Notes: a model not told the origin generated them from the sequence alone. Counted from the first letter of the stretch, positions 20,026 to 38,345 are shown. The stretch: DNA of 64,000 nt from Solirubrobacter sp963724195 (GCA_963724195.1 CAVRTQ010000010.1:292140-356139); one strand, 5' to 3'. Numbers and translations: made by a program.

Positions 20026-23000
20026 TTAGGGAGTCGTCGTCGACAGGGTGAACGTCAGCGACTTGCTGTACGTACCCGTGCGGAGCGGATCGTTGGCCCC
20101 GATGACCTGCGTGAACGTGACCGGGACGGCCTCGTTCGAGGTCGGAGCGCTCCACGTCTTGACGACGCCGAGGCCCTGCAGCGGCTGGGCCAGCGCGAAC
20201 GCGCCGTTGACCAGCTTGCCGGTGTTGGTCGGGCTCGGGTCGGCGACCGTGAGGGTCGCGTCGCCGGCCGTGGAGATCACGGTCGCCGTGGTGGAGGCCG
20301 TGTAGGTGCGGGCGACGCCCGGCGTGAACGCGCCGAACGAGGCCGGGGTGCCGAGCGACAGCGCCAGCGTCGCGGGCACGGTGCCACCGACGGTGCCGTC
20401 GGCTCTTCGGCTGGCGACGAGCACGCGCTGGGACTTGACCGCGGACTGGTTGCCCTTCATGTCCACGGCGATCCACTTGATCTCGTGTAGGCGCCGGCTC
20501 GGTGAGCGTCAGCACCTCGCCGATCGAGCGGGCGCGCTGGTTGTTGTACTTCGTCGACGCGAGGGTCGGCGTGGAGCCGTCCGTCGTGTAGTAGATGACC
20601 GCGGCCTCGTCGTCCCAGTTGAACTTGAAGTTGACCGGGAAGGTGCCCTCGTCGCGCCTCGGAGACTCGATCGAGACGTCTCGGCGCCTTCGTGTCCGTC
20701 GCGTAGTCGTACGCGGACTCGACCATGCCGTAGTTGCCGCCGGCGAACTCCATCGCCTGGTCGCGACCCTCGTTGATCATGTTCGAGTTGCAGGTGCCGG
20801 TGCCGCCGCCGGTGCCCAGGCCCGAGAAGCAGGGCTGGAAGCCGGTGATCTGCTGCGTGATCGCGCCCGTGGTCGGGTTGGTGATCATGCGGTCCGCGCC
20901 GGTCTCGAACGAGTAGCTGATGATGCCCTTGCGGTACCACTGCTCGTCCGCCGAGTTGCCGGCGGCCGAGTAGAGCACGTCGGCGATCGGGCCGGTGCGC
21001 TCCGGCAGGATCACGGTGTTGCGGTACTCCTTGATGCGGGCGAGGATCTTCTCGCCGGCCTCGAAGAAGTACTTCTCGATGCCGATGTTCGGCGCCGGGG
21101 CGGTGGTGCGGAACCCGTCGTTCTTGTACGAGCCCGGCGCCCACATGAAGTAGCCGCCGTAGGAGTGCACGTTGTTCGCGAACTTGATGTTCGGGAACGT
21201 GTCCACGACCCACTGCTCGTTCTTGATCTCCGGCTCCGAGGACTCCGCCGGGCCCTGGAAGGTCTCGCTGGCGCAGTTCGTCGAAGCGCCGAAGTAGCCG
21301 TCGAACGGCGAGTACTGCGAGTTGTTGCGGTTGAGGTCGACGCCCCAGGTGTTGCGGTTGGCCGGGTCGGCGACCGCGGGCAGGCAGTAGTTCGTGAGGT
21401 TCTTGCGCTGCGCGTTGTAGTCGTACATCGAGTAGTGGCCGCCGTCAGGGTTGACGTTCGGCAGCACGAAGACCTCGACCTGGTCCATCAGCTTCTTGGT
21501 CTCGGGGTCCGTGGCGTAGTTCTTGACGAGCCGCTCGGCCGTCTCGACGCAGGACAGGCCCGTCGTCCACTCGCGAGCGTGCTGCTGGCAGTAGAGGAAG
21601 ACGCCGACCTTGGAGCCGTCGCGGACCGAGCCGATGCGGTAGACGCGCGGCTGGAACGGACCGCGCTGCAACGTGCGCGGGCGCGTTCAGGAAGTCGTCC
21701 AGGTTGACCTTGGCGCGCGGGATGACGATGCCGGCGCCCGCGTTGGAGCGGTACGTCATGGCCGACACGAGCGCGGCCGCCTCGGGGGAGGCGTTGATCG
21801 CGGCGACGACCTGCGCGGCCGTGCTCGTGGACGCGCCGTTGGCGTCCGTGGCCAGGTTGACGACGATGTCCTTGCCGGTCACGGCGACGGACAGCGGCGA
21901 GCCGGCGGCGCCGGTCTTGAACTCGGCGGTGACCTGGTCGCCGCCGAGGTGGCCGCAGTCCTTGGCGGTGAGCACGACCGAGCCGGCCTGCGCCGTCGCA
22001 GCCGTGCCGGTGACGGGCTCGAGCACGAACGTGAAGTCGCCGAGGTCGCCCTGGTAGCCCGAGATCTCGTACGTGTACGTACCGGCCGTGGCGAACGTGG
22101 TCGTCAGGAACTCCGGGCTGGTGCCCGTGTCGATCGGGCCGCCCACGACGGCGCCGGCGGCGTTGCTGCAGCGTCAGGATGAAGTCGGTCTCGCCGGACG
22201 GCTTCCCGTCGACGGTCGCGCGGATCTGCTGACCCGCGGTGGCCGTGAACGGGATGCTGGCGACCGGAGCGGCCGCGGTGATCTCGCCCTCGGAGTTGAA
22301 GATCGGGGCGCCGATCGTGGCGCTCGGGGCGACGCCGATGGCGTTGGTCCCGTACAGGATCGCCGACGACTTGCGCTGGTAGCCGCCCGTGAGGTTCGGC
22401 AGGTTGACCGCCGTGACCAGGTTCGGGAAGTCGCGCGGCGAGCTTGTCGAGCTGGGCGCGGTTCTCGGTCGGGTCCTGGTAGCGGGTGAAGAAGCCCTGC
22501 TGGTAGCCCGCGACGTGCGGCGGGAGACCGGTGCCGACCCACTCCGTGACCTTGTAGGTGTCCTCGGTGCCGTTGCTGGCGGCCACGCGGACCGTCAGCT
22601 GGGAGGCCGGGATGGCCGCCTGCTCAGCGCGTCAGAGCGGACGAGCTGACGGTGGTACATGTACTCGTCCGGCGTCGGGTCGGTGTCGATGAAGCGGCCC
22701 ATGTTGGTGGCCGTGCCGTAGACGCCGTCGGCACCCGCGAACGACAGCGCGAGCGTCGGGCCGGTGAAGGCCGTGTTGCTGCCGGCGTTGCGCGTGGTGT
22801 CCTTGTTGTGCGCCTCGACGTACAGGAACGTGCCCGCGTAGTTCGTGAACTTGTTCGCGCGCTGGATCACGGTCCGGCCGGGAACGTTGCACGGCGGACT
22901 TGCTCTTCGGCACGCCGTTCTCGGCGTACTCGAGGGCCATGGTGTCGATCTCGCGCTGCTCGTCGCGCTCGGCGGCGACCGCGGCCCGGTGCTTCGGGCT

Positions 23001-23285
23001 CTCGATCGTGGCGCCGATGCGGAAGCCCTTCGCCTTCAGCGCGGCGACGTCGGCCGCGTTGGCGTCGATGTTGACGAGGATCTCGCCGTTCTCCTCGACG
23101 CGCTTGTACTCGGCGAGATCGAAGCCGTCGGCGACGAGCTTGTCGATCTGCGACTCGCTGTCGACGAACACCTCGATCAGTGACGTATCAGCACCGGGCA
23201 GCTCGTCACTGGCGTACGCCAGACCGGCTCCCGAAAACAGCATCGCAGTAGCGGCAAACGCCGCCAGCGAAGTTCTCCCGACCAT
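20026..23285 (-). CDS. Secreted M14 zinc carboxypeptidase, paralogue 2 (many frame breaks)
   Basis: It starts MVGRTSLAAFAATAMLFSGA (signal peptide) after a strong Shine-Dalgarno (AGGAGGG). An N-terminal region ADELPGADTSLIEV-like with DLAEYKRVEENGEILV follows, then a prodomain with RANKFTNYAGTFLYVEAHNK. The catalytic motifs are present: QHAREWTTGLSCVETAERLV, NVNPDGGHYSMYD, GVDLNRNNSQYSPFDG, VHSYGGYFMWAPGSY and YSFETGADR. Compared with paralogues 1 and 4 it has an additional module resembling a pre-peptidase C-terminal domain (PIDTGTSPEF, GTYTYEISGYQGDLGDFTF). The tail ends KSLTFTLSTTTP. Frame breaks occur near 22889, 22630, 22438, 22165, 21672, 20660-20690 and 20490. Each is local, and the paralogues show the expected continuation, so either this is an intact gene with sequence errors or a recent pseudogene; the first is favoured because essential genes in the window show the same errors. 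Confidence 0.82.
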
Positions 23286-23360
23286 ATTGGGCAGAACCCT
23301 CCTAGTAGAACCCAAAACAACAAAACCCCACGCAACGCGCAGGGTCCGTGCCTTCCTCAA
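23286..23360 (-). promoter_or_regulatory. Leader of carboxypeptidase 2, conserved with paralogue 3
   Basis: On the minus strand TTGAGGAAGGCAC (23360-23348) lies 63 bases before the ATG, and the same 13 bases lie 64 bases before the ATG of paralogue 3. Around the Shine-Dalgarno both share GTTCTAC and GAGGGTTC. It may hold the promoter or a leader element, or may simply reflect recent duplication. Confidence 0.5.
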
Positions 23361-23451
23361 TGACTTGATAATGGACTCACCGGTGGCATCCGTCACTAGG
23401 ACGAATGGCCAGTTCTCGGGCTCTGAACTCAAGTTTCCGGATCGTGGCGGG

Positions 23452-23479
23452 CCTGGAGGGTGCCGGAGCACCCTCCAGG
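23452..23479 (-). terminator. Terminator of carboxypeptidase 3
   Basis: A perfect 12-bp stem (cctggagggtgc / gcaccctccagg) with loop CGGA lies 13 bases downstream of the stop of paralogue 3 and before the leader of paralogue 2. Confidence 0.8.
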
Positions 23480-23492
23480 TTTCCGCCCCGGG

Positions 23493-26400
23493 CTACGGGT
23501 TGGTGGTGCTCAGCGTGAACGTGAGCGTCTTGCTGTACGTGCCCGTGCGCAGCGCGTCATTGGCGCCGATGGCCTGGCGGAACGTGATCGGCACCGACTC
23601 GTTGGACGTCGGAGCGGTCCACGTCTTGACCACGCCGAGGCCCTGGAGGGGCTGCGGCAGGAAGAACGCGCCGTTGACCAGGTGGCCGGTGTTCGTCGGG
23701 CTCGGGTCGGTGACCGTGAGCGTCGCGTCACCGGCGGTGGAGATCACGTTCGCCGTCGTCGACGCCGTGTAGGTGTTGGCCACACCCGGCGTGAACGGCG
23801 GGAACATGGCCGGAGCGCCCAGCGTCAGGGCCAGCGTCGCCGGCACGGTGCCGCCGACGGTGCCCGTCTCCTCGCTGGCGCCCACGAGCACGCGCTTGGT
23901 CTGGACCGCGGACTGGTTGCCCTTGATGTCCACGGCGAACCACTTGATCTCGTTCGCGCCGAGCTTGGTGAGCGTGAGCACCTCGCCGATCGAGCGGGCG
24001 CGCTGGTTGTTGTACTTCGTCGACGCGAGCGTCGGCGTCGAGCCGTCGGTCGTGTAGTAGATGACCGCGGCCTCGTCGTCCCAGTTGAACTTGAAGTTCA
24101 CCGGGAAGGTCCCCTCGTCGGCCGAGACCTCGACCGACGTCTTCGGCGCCGTCGTGTCCATCGCGTAGTCGTACGCGGACTCGACCATGCCGTAGTTGCC
24201 CGAGGCGAACTCCAGGGCCTGGTCGCGGCCCTCGTTGAGCAGCACCGGCCAGTCGTCGCAGATGGCGTAGCCGAGTTGGATGTTGGACTGGCCGTAGGTG
24301 CCCGGACCGGCGAAGCAGGGCTGGAAGCCGGTCGAGATCTGGCTCCGTGCCGCTCGAGGTGGAGATGAAGCGGTCCGCACCGGTCTCGAACGAGTACGAG
24401 ATGACGCCCTTGCGGTACCACTGGTCGTCCGCCGAGTTGCCGGCGGCCGAGTAGAGCACGTCGGCGATCGGGCCGGTGCGCTCGGGCAGGATCACGGTGC
24501 CGCGGTGCTCCTTGATGCGCGCGAGGATCTTCTCGCCGGCCTCGAAGAAGTACTTCTCGATGCCGATGTTCGGCGCCGGGGCGGTGGTGCGGAACCCGTC
24601 GTTCTTGTAGGAGCCCGGCGCCCACATGAAGTAGCCGCCGAAGGAGTGGATGTTGTTCGCGAACTTGATGTTCGGGAACGTGTCGACGACCCACTTCTCG
24701 TTCTTGATCTCGGGCTCGGAGTACTCGCCCGGGCCGGCGTACACGTCGCTGGTGCAGCTCATCGACGCGCCGAAGTAGCCGTCGAACGCCGAGTACTCGC
24801 CGTTGTTGCGGTTGAGGTCGACGCCCCAGGCGTTGCGCGCGGCCGGGTCGCCGACCCCGAGGGCCGCGGCGCAGTGGTTGGTCATGTTGCGGCGCTGGGA
24901 GGCGAAGTCGTACATCGAGTAGTGGCCGCCATCAGGGTTGATGTTGGCCACGATGAACACCTCGACGTTGTCCATCAGCTTCTTCGTCTCGGGATCGGTC
25001 GCGTAGTTCTTGACGAGCCGCTGGGCGGTTTCGACGCAGCTCAGGCCAGTGGTCCACTCGCGAGCGTGCTGCTGGCAGTAGAGGAACACACCGACCTTGG
25101 AACCGTCACGGACGGAGCCGATGCGGTACACACGCTGCTGGAACGGGCCGCGCGCGACGTGCGCGGGCGCGTTCAGGAAGTCGTCCAGGTTGACCTTGGC
25201 CCGCGGCTGCACGATGGCGGCACCCGCGTTGTTGCGGAAGGTCGCGGCGGAGACGAGCGCCGACGCGGCGGGGCTCGGCGTTGATCGCGGCGACGACCTG
25301 GGCGGCCGTGCTGGTGGCCGCGCCGGAGCGCGTTGGTCGCCAGGTTGATGACGATGTCCTTGCCGGTCACGGCGACGGACAGCGGCGCGTTGTTGGCGCC
25401 CGGGTTGCGGACCTCGGCGGTGACCTGGTCGCCGCCCTGGTGGCCCCAGTCCTTGGTGGTGAGGACGACCGCGCCGGCCGACGCCTCGGCGGACGAGACC
25501 AGGACCGGCTGGACCTTGAACGTGAAGTCGCCGAGGTCACCCTCGTAGCCGGAGACCTCGAACGTGTACGTGCCGGTCGTGGGCAGGTTCAGGTTGGTGA
25601 TGAACTCCGGGCTCGTGCCCGTGTCGATCGGGCCGCCGATGACCTGGCCCGCCGGGTTCTTGAGCGTGAAGATGAAGTCCGTCGAGCCGCCCGGGATGCC
25701 GTCCACGGTCGCGAAGATCCGCTGGCCGGCGGTGCCGTTGAACGGGATCGAGGCGACCGGAGCGGCCGCCGTGATCTCGCCCGTGGACTCGACGATCGGG
25801 GCGCCGTACTGACGGCGGGCGGAGCCGACGCCGATGTCTGCCGGTGCCGGCCAGGATGGCCTGCGACTTGCGCTGGTAGCCGTTCGTCAGGTTCGGCAGG
25901 TTGACCGCCGTGACCAGGTTCGGGAAGTCGGTCGCGAGTTGGTCCAGCTGCGCGCGGTTCTCGGTCGGGTCCTGGTAGCGCGTGAAGAAGCCCTGCTGGT
26001 AGCCCGCGACGTGCGGCGGCAGGGTCTCGCCCACCCACTCGGTGACCTTGAAGGTGTCGACGGAGCCCGTGCTGGCGGCGACGCGCACCGTCATCTGCGC
26101 GGCCGGGATATTGGCCGCGGCGCCCGTCAGGCGGATCAGCTGACGGTTGTACATGTACTCGTCGGGCGTCGGATCGGTGTCGATGAAGCGCGGCATCGCC
26201 ACGGCGGCCGGCGTGAAGACGCCGTCGGCGCCGGCGTACGCCATCTGCAGCGTCGGGCCGGTGAACTGGGTGTTGCTGCCGGTGACGCGCTTGATGGCCT
26301 TGTTGTGCGCCTCCACGTACAGGAACGTGCCGGCGTAGTTCGTGAACTTGTTCGCGCGCTGGATGACCGTCTCGCCCGGCATGGCGACGGCGGACCTGGT

Positions 26401-26780
26401 CTTCGGCACGCCGCTGGTGGCGTAGCTCGAGCGGTGCGGCTGTCGAGCTCGCGCTGGGCGTCGCGCTCGGCGGCGATCGCGGCGCGGTGCTCGGGGCTCT
26501 CGATCGTGCGGCCGATCCCGAAGCCGCGCTTCTTGAGCGCGCCGATCTCGCTCGGGACGGCGTCGATGGCGACGACGATCTGGTCGTCCTCGACACGCTT
26601 GTACTCGGCGAGATCGAAGCCGTCGGTGACGAGCTTCTCGATGTCCGACTCGCTCTGGACGTGGACCTCGATCAGCGACGAATCGGCATCCGGGAAGTCA
26701 TTGTCGGCGTATGCCAGACCCCCGCCTGCGAACACCAAGGCTGACGCGGCCACGGCCGCCAGCGCAGTTCTCCCGACCAT
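23493..26780 (-). CDS. Secreted M14 zinc carboxypeptidase, paralogue 3 (several frame breaks)
   Basis: It is the closest relative of paralogue 2, with the same order: signal peptide MVGRTALAAVAASALVFAGG, prodomain (RANKFTNYAGTFLYVEAHNK), pre-peptidase C-terminal-like insert (PIDTGTSPEFITN, GTYTFEVSGYEGDLGDFTF), hook-like module, catalytic domain and beta tail. Catalytic motifs are QHAREWTTGLSCVETAQRLV, NINPDGGHYSMYD, DLNRNNGEYSAFDG, NIHSFGGYFMWAPGSY and YSFETGADRF. It ends KTLTFTLSTTNP. Frame breaks are near 26430, 25840, 25327, 25278 and 24343. The last four look like one surplus base and the reading resumes exactly where paralogues predict. Shine-Dalgarno GGAGGAGGG precedes the ATG. The role is probably extracellular peptide or cell-wall peptide trimming (inference). 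Confidence 0.84.
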
Positions 26781-26843
26781 ATGGACGGAACCCTCCTCCG
26801 TAGAACTCAGGCAAGTGGGTCCGAAGCGACGCAGAGGACCCGT

Positions 26844-26856
26844 GTGCCTTCCTCAA
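26844..26856 (-). promoter_or_regulatory. Conserved 13-base leader element of carboxypeptidase 3
   Basis: The minus-strand sequence TTGAGGAAGGCAC is identical to the one in the leader of paralogue 2 and lies at the same distance from the start codon (64 versus 63 bases). The flanks have diverged more than the element, which argues for function over mere recent duplication, although only two copies are available. Confidence 0.45.
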
Positions 26857-26892
26857 GCGCGCATTGTCCACTTTTCCCGCGTTCGCGTCCAC

Positions 26893-27531
26893 TCAGAACT
26901 CGTGCTTGCGGACCACGTTGTTGACCAGCGCCGTGGCCGCCAGCCGTGCGCGCTTCTGGTTCTGCGGCAGGTCATCGAGCCCGAAGCGCTCGAAGATCGC
27001 GCGCAGGTGCGCCTTCACGGCATCCACGGACAGGTGCACCTCGGCCGCGATGTCCCGGTTCGTCGCGGGCGTCGCGTAGGCCGACTCCTGCAGCGGCCGG
27101 CACAGCGCGACGAGGATCTTCCGCTGCGTCTCGGTAAGTGTCACCGTGTGCTCGACGGTTATGGCGGCCGTCGAATCCGACGCGTCCTTCGGCGCCCGGA
27201 AGGTCACCGGCGTCTCGCCGAACACGAGCCGATCCCCGTCCCTGAGCCGTCTGCGCCCGTTGACGCGCTCCCCGTTGACGTAGGTGCCGTTCCGTGACAG
27301 CCCGTCATCGGCGACGATCCAGTCCGGGCCGACGGGCTCGAGCTGCGCGTGCAGGCGCGAGACCTCGCTGTCCCAGGCGAGCGCGACGTCGCGCTCGGGA
27401 CGCCGCCCGATCGTCACGACCCCGTTCAGCGCGACGATCCGCTGGGCGCCCGCCTCGTCGCGGTAGGTGAGAAACGGAGTGCCCGCGCGCTCGGCGTCGA
27501 GGCGCGCTTTGACTTCCGCCGGCGTGGACAC
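26893..27531 (-). CDS. FHA domain protein with C-terminal helix-turn-helix
   Basis: The 212-residue protein has an FHA domain (about residues 30-110), which binds phosphothreonine peptides: VTIGRRPERDVALAWDSEVS carries the conserved GR and the S-x-x-H motif continues as RLHAQLE, and GLSRNGTYVNGERV is the conserved NGT segment. The C-terminal half (about 125-212) contains LTETQRKILVALCRPL and NRDIAAEVHLSVDAVKAHLR, a LuxR-like recognition helix. It therefore may link Ser/Thr kinase signalling to transcription. It lies between two carboxypeptidase genes on the same strand. GTG start at 27531 is preceded by TAGATT and 6 bases, suggesting a leaderless message. A role in controlling the adjacent carboxypeptidases is only inferred from position. 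Confidence 0.88.
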   Translation of the reverse strand: MSTPAEVKARLDAERAGTPFLTYRDEAGAQRIVALNGVVTIGRRPERDVALAWDSEVSRLHAQLEPVGPDWIVADDGLSRNGTYVNGERVNGRRRLRDGDRLVFGETPVTFRAPKDASDSTAAITVEHTVTLTETQRKILVALCRPLQESAYATPATNRDIAAEVHLSVDAVKAHLRAIFERFGLDDLPQNQKRARLAATALVNNVVRKHEF

Positions 27532-27560
27532 GCCGACAATCTACGGAAGCTGACCGAGGC

Positions 27561-27638
27561 GCGGAACCTAAAGGGGCCAGGCGGCCCAGAGGCATGAAGC
27601 GCCTCTGGGCCTTCCCTGTCGGCACCTTCAGGTTCCGC
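27561..27638 (-). terminator. Terminator region of carboxypeptidase 4
   Basis: An 11-bp perfect stem (ggcccagaggc 27583-27593 / gcctctgggcc 27601-27611) is nested in an outer 9-bp stem (gcggaacct 27561-27569 / aggttccgc 27630-27638). It lies just downstream of the stop of paralogue 4 and upstream of the FHA gene. Confidence 0.7.
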
Positions 27639-27646
27639 GGGCCCGG

Positions 27647-30557
27647 TTACGGCTGCGTGGTGCTGAGCGTGAACGTCAGCGTCTTGCTGTACGTGCCCGT
27701 GCGCAACGGGTCGTTGGCCTTGATCAGCTGCTTGAACGCGATGCCGACGCTCTCGTTGGTGGTCGGTGCCGTCCAGCTGGACTTGGAGAACGCGACCCGC
27801 AGCGGCTCGGCGAGCGTGAACGCGCCGTTGGCCATGAGGCCCGGGATCGCTCACCGACAGCGTCGCGTCACCGGCCGTGCTCAGCACCGTGGCCGTCGAG
27901 GACGCCTCGTACTCGCGCGCCACACCCGGCGTGAACGCACCGAACGTGGCCGGAGCGCCCAGCGTCAGCGCCAGGGTCGCCGGCACGGAGCCGCCGACGG
28001 TGCCCTGCTCGCCGATCTGGACCCGCTGCGTCTGCACCGCGGACTGGTTGCCCTTGATGTCCGTGGCGAACCACTTGATGTCGGTCACGCCCGGCGCCGA
28101 CACCGTCAGCACCTCGCCGAGGCCGCGCGGGCGCTCGGCGTTGTACTGCGGCGAGGCCAGCGTCGGCGTGGAGCCGTCCGTCGTGTAGCGGATCACGGCC
28201 GCCTCACCGAGCCAGTTGAACGTGAAGTGCACCGGCGCGCCCGACGTCTTGGGCGCCGAGACCTCGATCGCCGTCTGCGGCGCCGTGGTGTCCAGCGCGT
28301 AGTCGTACGCGGCCTCGATCATGCCGAAGTTGCCGGAGGCGAACTCCATCGCCTGCCCGCGGCCCTCATTGGCGAGGCGCGGGTCGGCGCTGCCGGTCGC
28401 CTCGGCGAACGGCGGCTGGAAGCCCGTCTGGATCTGCTGCGTCCCCGTCTCGGTGGAGACGAAGCGGTCGGCGCCGGTCTCGAAGCCGTAGCCGATGATG
28501 CCCTTGCGGTACCAGTGGTCGTCCGCCGAGCTGCCGGCGCCCGAGTAGATCACGTCCGCGATCGGGCCCGTGCGCGCGGGCGTGATGACCGTGCCGCGGA
28601 ACTCCTTGATGCGGCCGAGGATCTTCTCGCCCGCCTCGAAGAAGTACTTCTCGACGCCGATGTTCGGCGCCGGCGACAGGGTCCGCTTGCCGTCGTCCAG
28701 GTACGCGCCCGGGGACCACATGAAGTAGCCGCCGAAGGAGTGCATGTTGGAGGCGAACTTGATGTTCGGGTACGTGTCCGCGATCCACATGTCGTTCTTG
28801 GTCTCCGGCTCGGAGGCCTCGGACGGACCGGAGTAGCTGTCGCTCGTGCAGCTGGCCGAAGCGCCGACCCAGGCGCCGTCGAAGCGCGTGTACTCCGTGT
28901 AGTTGCGGTTGAGGTCCACGCCCCAGGTGTTGCGGGCCAACGGATCGTTGTTGGTGGCCGCGTCGCAGTGGTTGGACAGGTTGCGCCGCTGGGAGGCGAA
29001 GTCGTACATCGAGTAGTGCCCGCCGTCGGGGTTGCCGTTGGCGTGGATGAACACCTCGGTGTTGTCCAGCAGCTGCTTGGTCTCGGGGTCGGTCGCGTAG
29101 TTGCGGACCAGGCGCTCGGCGGTCTCCACGCAGGTGAGGCCGGTCGTCCACTCGCGGGCGTGGGTCTGGCAGGTGAAGAACACGCCGACCTTCGTGCCGT
29201 CCCGGTGCGCGCCGATCCGGTACACGCGCTGCTGGAACGGGCCGCGCTGCACGTGGGCGGGCGCGTTGAGGAAGTCCGCCAGGGTCTGCACCTCGCCGCT
29301 CGTGCGCGGGATGCCGGCGCCCGCGTTGCCGCGGTAGGTCGCGGCCGTGACCAGCGCGCTCGCCGCCGGGCTGGCGTTGATGGCCGCGACGACCTGCGCC
29401 GCGGTGCTGGTGACGGCGCCGTCGGCGCCCGTGCCGAGCGTGACCTTGATCGCCTTGCCGTCGACGCCGACGAGCAGCGGGGCGTTCGCCCCCGTGCCCG
29501 CGACGAGCTGCGCGGTGATCCCGTTGCCGCCCTCATGGCCCCAGGCCTTCGAGCTGAGGATGACGGCCCGGGGCGCTTCCGCCGCGGCCAGCGAACCCGT
29601 CTGGTTGGTGAACGGGACGAGGTTGGTGCCCGTCCCGGCCCAGGCGCCGGCGATCGTCTGCGCCTTGCGCTGGTAGCCGGGCGACAGGTGCGGCAGGTTG
29701 ACCGCGGTGACCAGGTTCGGGAACTCGGCCGCGAGCCGGTCCAGCTGCGCGCGGTTCTCGGTCGGGTCCTGGTAGCGGTTGAAGAAGCCCTGCTGGTAGC
29801 CGGCGATGTGCGGCGGCAGGCTCCCGCCGCCGGGCCAGTCCTTGACCTTGCTGGTGTCCACCGCACCGGAGGTGGACGCGACGCGGACCGTCAGGTCGGC
29901 GACGGGGATCTGCGCGTCGGCGCCCGTCAGGCGGACGAGCAGGCGGTGGAACATGTACGTGTCCGGCGTGGTGGTGCCGTCGATGTAGCGCGGCACTTCG
30001 GTCGCCGCGCCGTAGACGCCGTCGGCGCCCGTGTACGACATCGCCAGCGTGGGGCCGCTGAAGGTCGTGGCGCCCGTGGAGACCGTCTGCTTGCTGTAGG
30101 CCTCCACGTACAGGAACGTGCCGGCGTAGTTCGTGAACCGGTCGGCGCGCTGGACGACCGTCTCACCGCGCGGGGCGACGGCGGCGCGGCTCTTGGGCAC
30201 GCCGTCCTGCGCCCACGCCGTGGCGAGGCTCTCGGCCTCACGCTGCGCGTCGCGCTCCTCCGCCACGGACGCACGCGTCGCGTCGTCCTCGATCGTCTCG
30301 CCGATCTCGAAGCCCTCGGAGCGCAGGGCGGCGCGCTCGGCCGCGGTGGTGTCGGCCACGATCAGCAGCCGGCCGTCCGCCTCGACGTGCTTGTACTCCG
30401 CGAGGTCGTAGCGCTCGCTCAGCGCCGAGACGTCCGTGCCGGCCGGCACGAACACCTGCACGAGCGCGGTGCCCGCCGCCGGCAACTCGTCGGCGGCGAC
30501 CGCCGGGGCCGCGACGCCGAGCGCGAGCGCGGCCGCGGCAAAGAATGCGAGTTTCAA
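27647..30557 (-). CDS. Secreted M14 zinc carboxypeptidase, paralogue 4 (one frame break near the end)
   Basis: This is the most complete copy, 969 residues after one correction. The TTG start (MKLAFFAAAALALGVAAPAV, signal peptide) follows AGGAGGGGG. The prodomain (about 20-230) includes RADRFTNYAGTFLYVEAYSK. The peptidase fold begins at RYQDPTENRAQLDRLAAEFP. A hook-like insert (STAAQVVAAINASPAASALV) comes next, then the catalytic motifs THAREWTTGLTCVE, NGNPDGGHYSMYD, GVDLNRNYTEYTRFDG, NMHSFGGYFMWSPGAY and YGFETGADRF. A chitobiase-C-like unit (AVIRYTTDGSTPTLAS) and the beta tail follow. It lacks the pre-peptidase C-terminal-like module of paralogues 2 and 3. One extra G at about 27843 breaks the frame; correcting gives SVSDPGLMANGAFTL and the end KTLTFTLSTTQP. 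Confidence 0.9.
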
Positions 30558-30574
30558 CCTTCCCCCTCCTGCAA

Positions 30575-30590
30575 TTGACGAGGGTCAATC
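30575..30590. promoter_or_regulatory. Inverted repeat upstream of carboxypeptidase 4
   Basis: ATTGAC, 4 bases, GTCAAT form a perfect inverted repeat 17 bases before the TTG start and directly upstream of the Shine-Dalgarno. It differs from the palindrome of paralogue 1, so the paralogues may be under different regulators. Confidence 0.45.
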
Positions 30591-30627
30591 GAAACATGAG
30601 GACGGGGTGTGGAGCAACCTCAACGAC

Positions 30628-30653
30628 GAAGGGCCCGCCGGAGCGGGCCCTTC
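30628..30653 (-). terminator. rpoC terminator
   Basis: A perfect 11-bp stem (gaagggcccgc / gcgggcccttc) with a 4-base loop lies 22 bases after the rpoC stop and is followed on the minus strand by GTCGTTGAGG. The same style of hairpin followed by GTCGTT occurs at 63950-63975. Confidence 0.8.
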
Positions 30654-30674
30654 GAGAACTACTTCACGTAGTCG

Positions 30675-38345
<7,671 letters not shown>

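Noticed and set aside
20026..23285. Carboxypeptidase 2 as a true pseudogene
   Set aside because: It has the most breaks, but each is a local one-base change with no lost catalytic motif and no premature decay of codon use. Essential genes show the same kind of break, so pseudogene status cannot be claimed.
23286..23451. Riboswitch in the leader of carboxypeptidases 2 and 3
   Set aside because: I compared it by eye with c-di-GMP and c-di-AMP riboswitch hallmarks and found none. The similarity of the two leaders can come from gene duplication plus a short conserved box.
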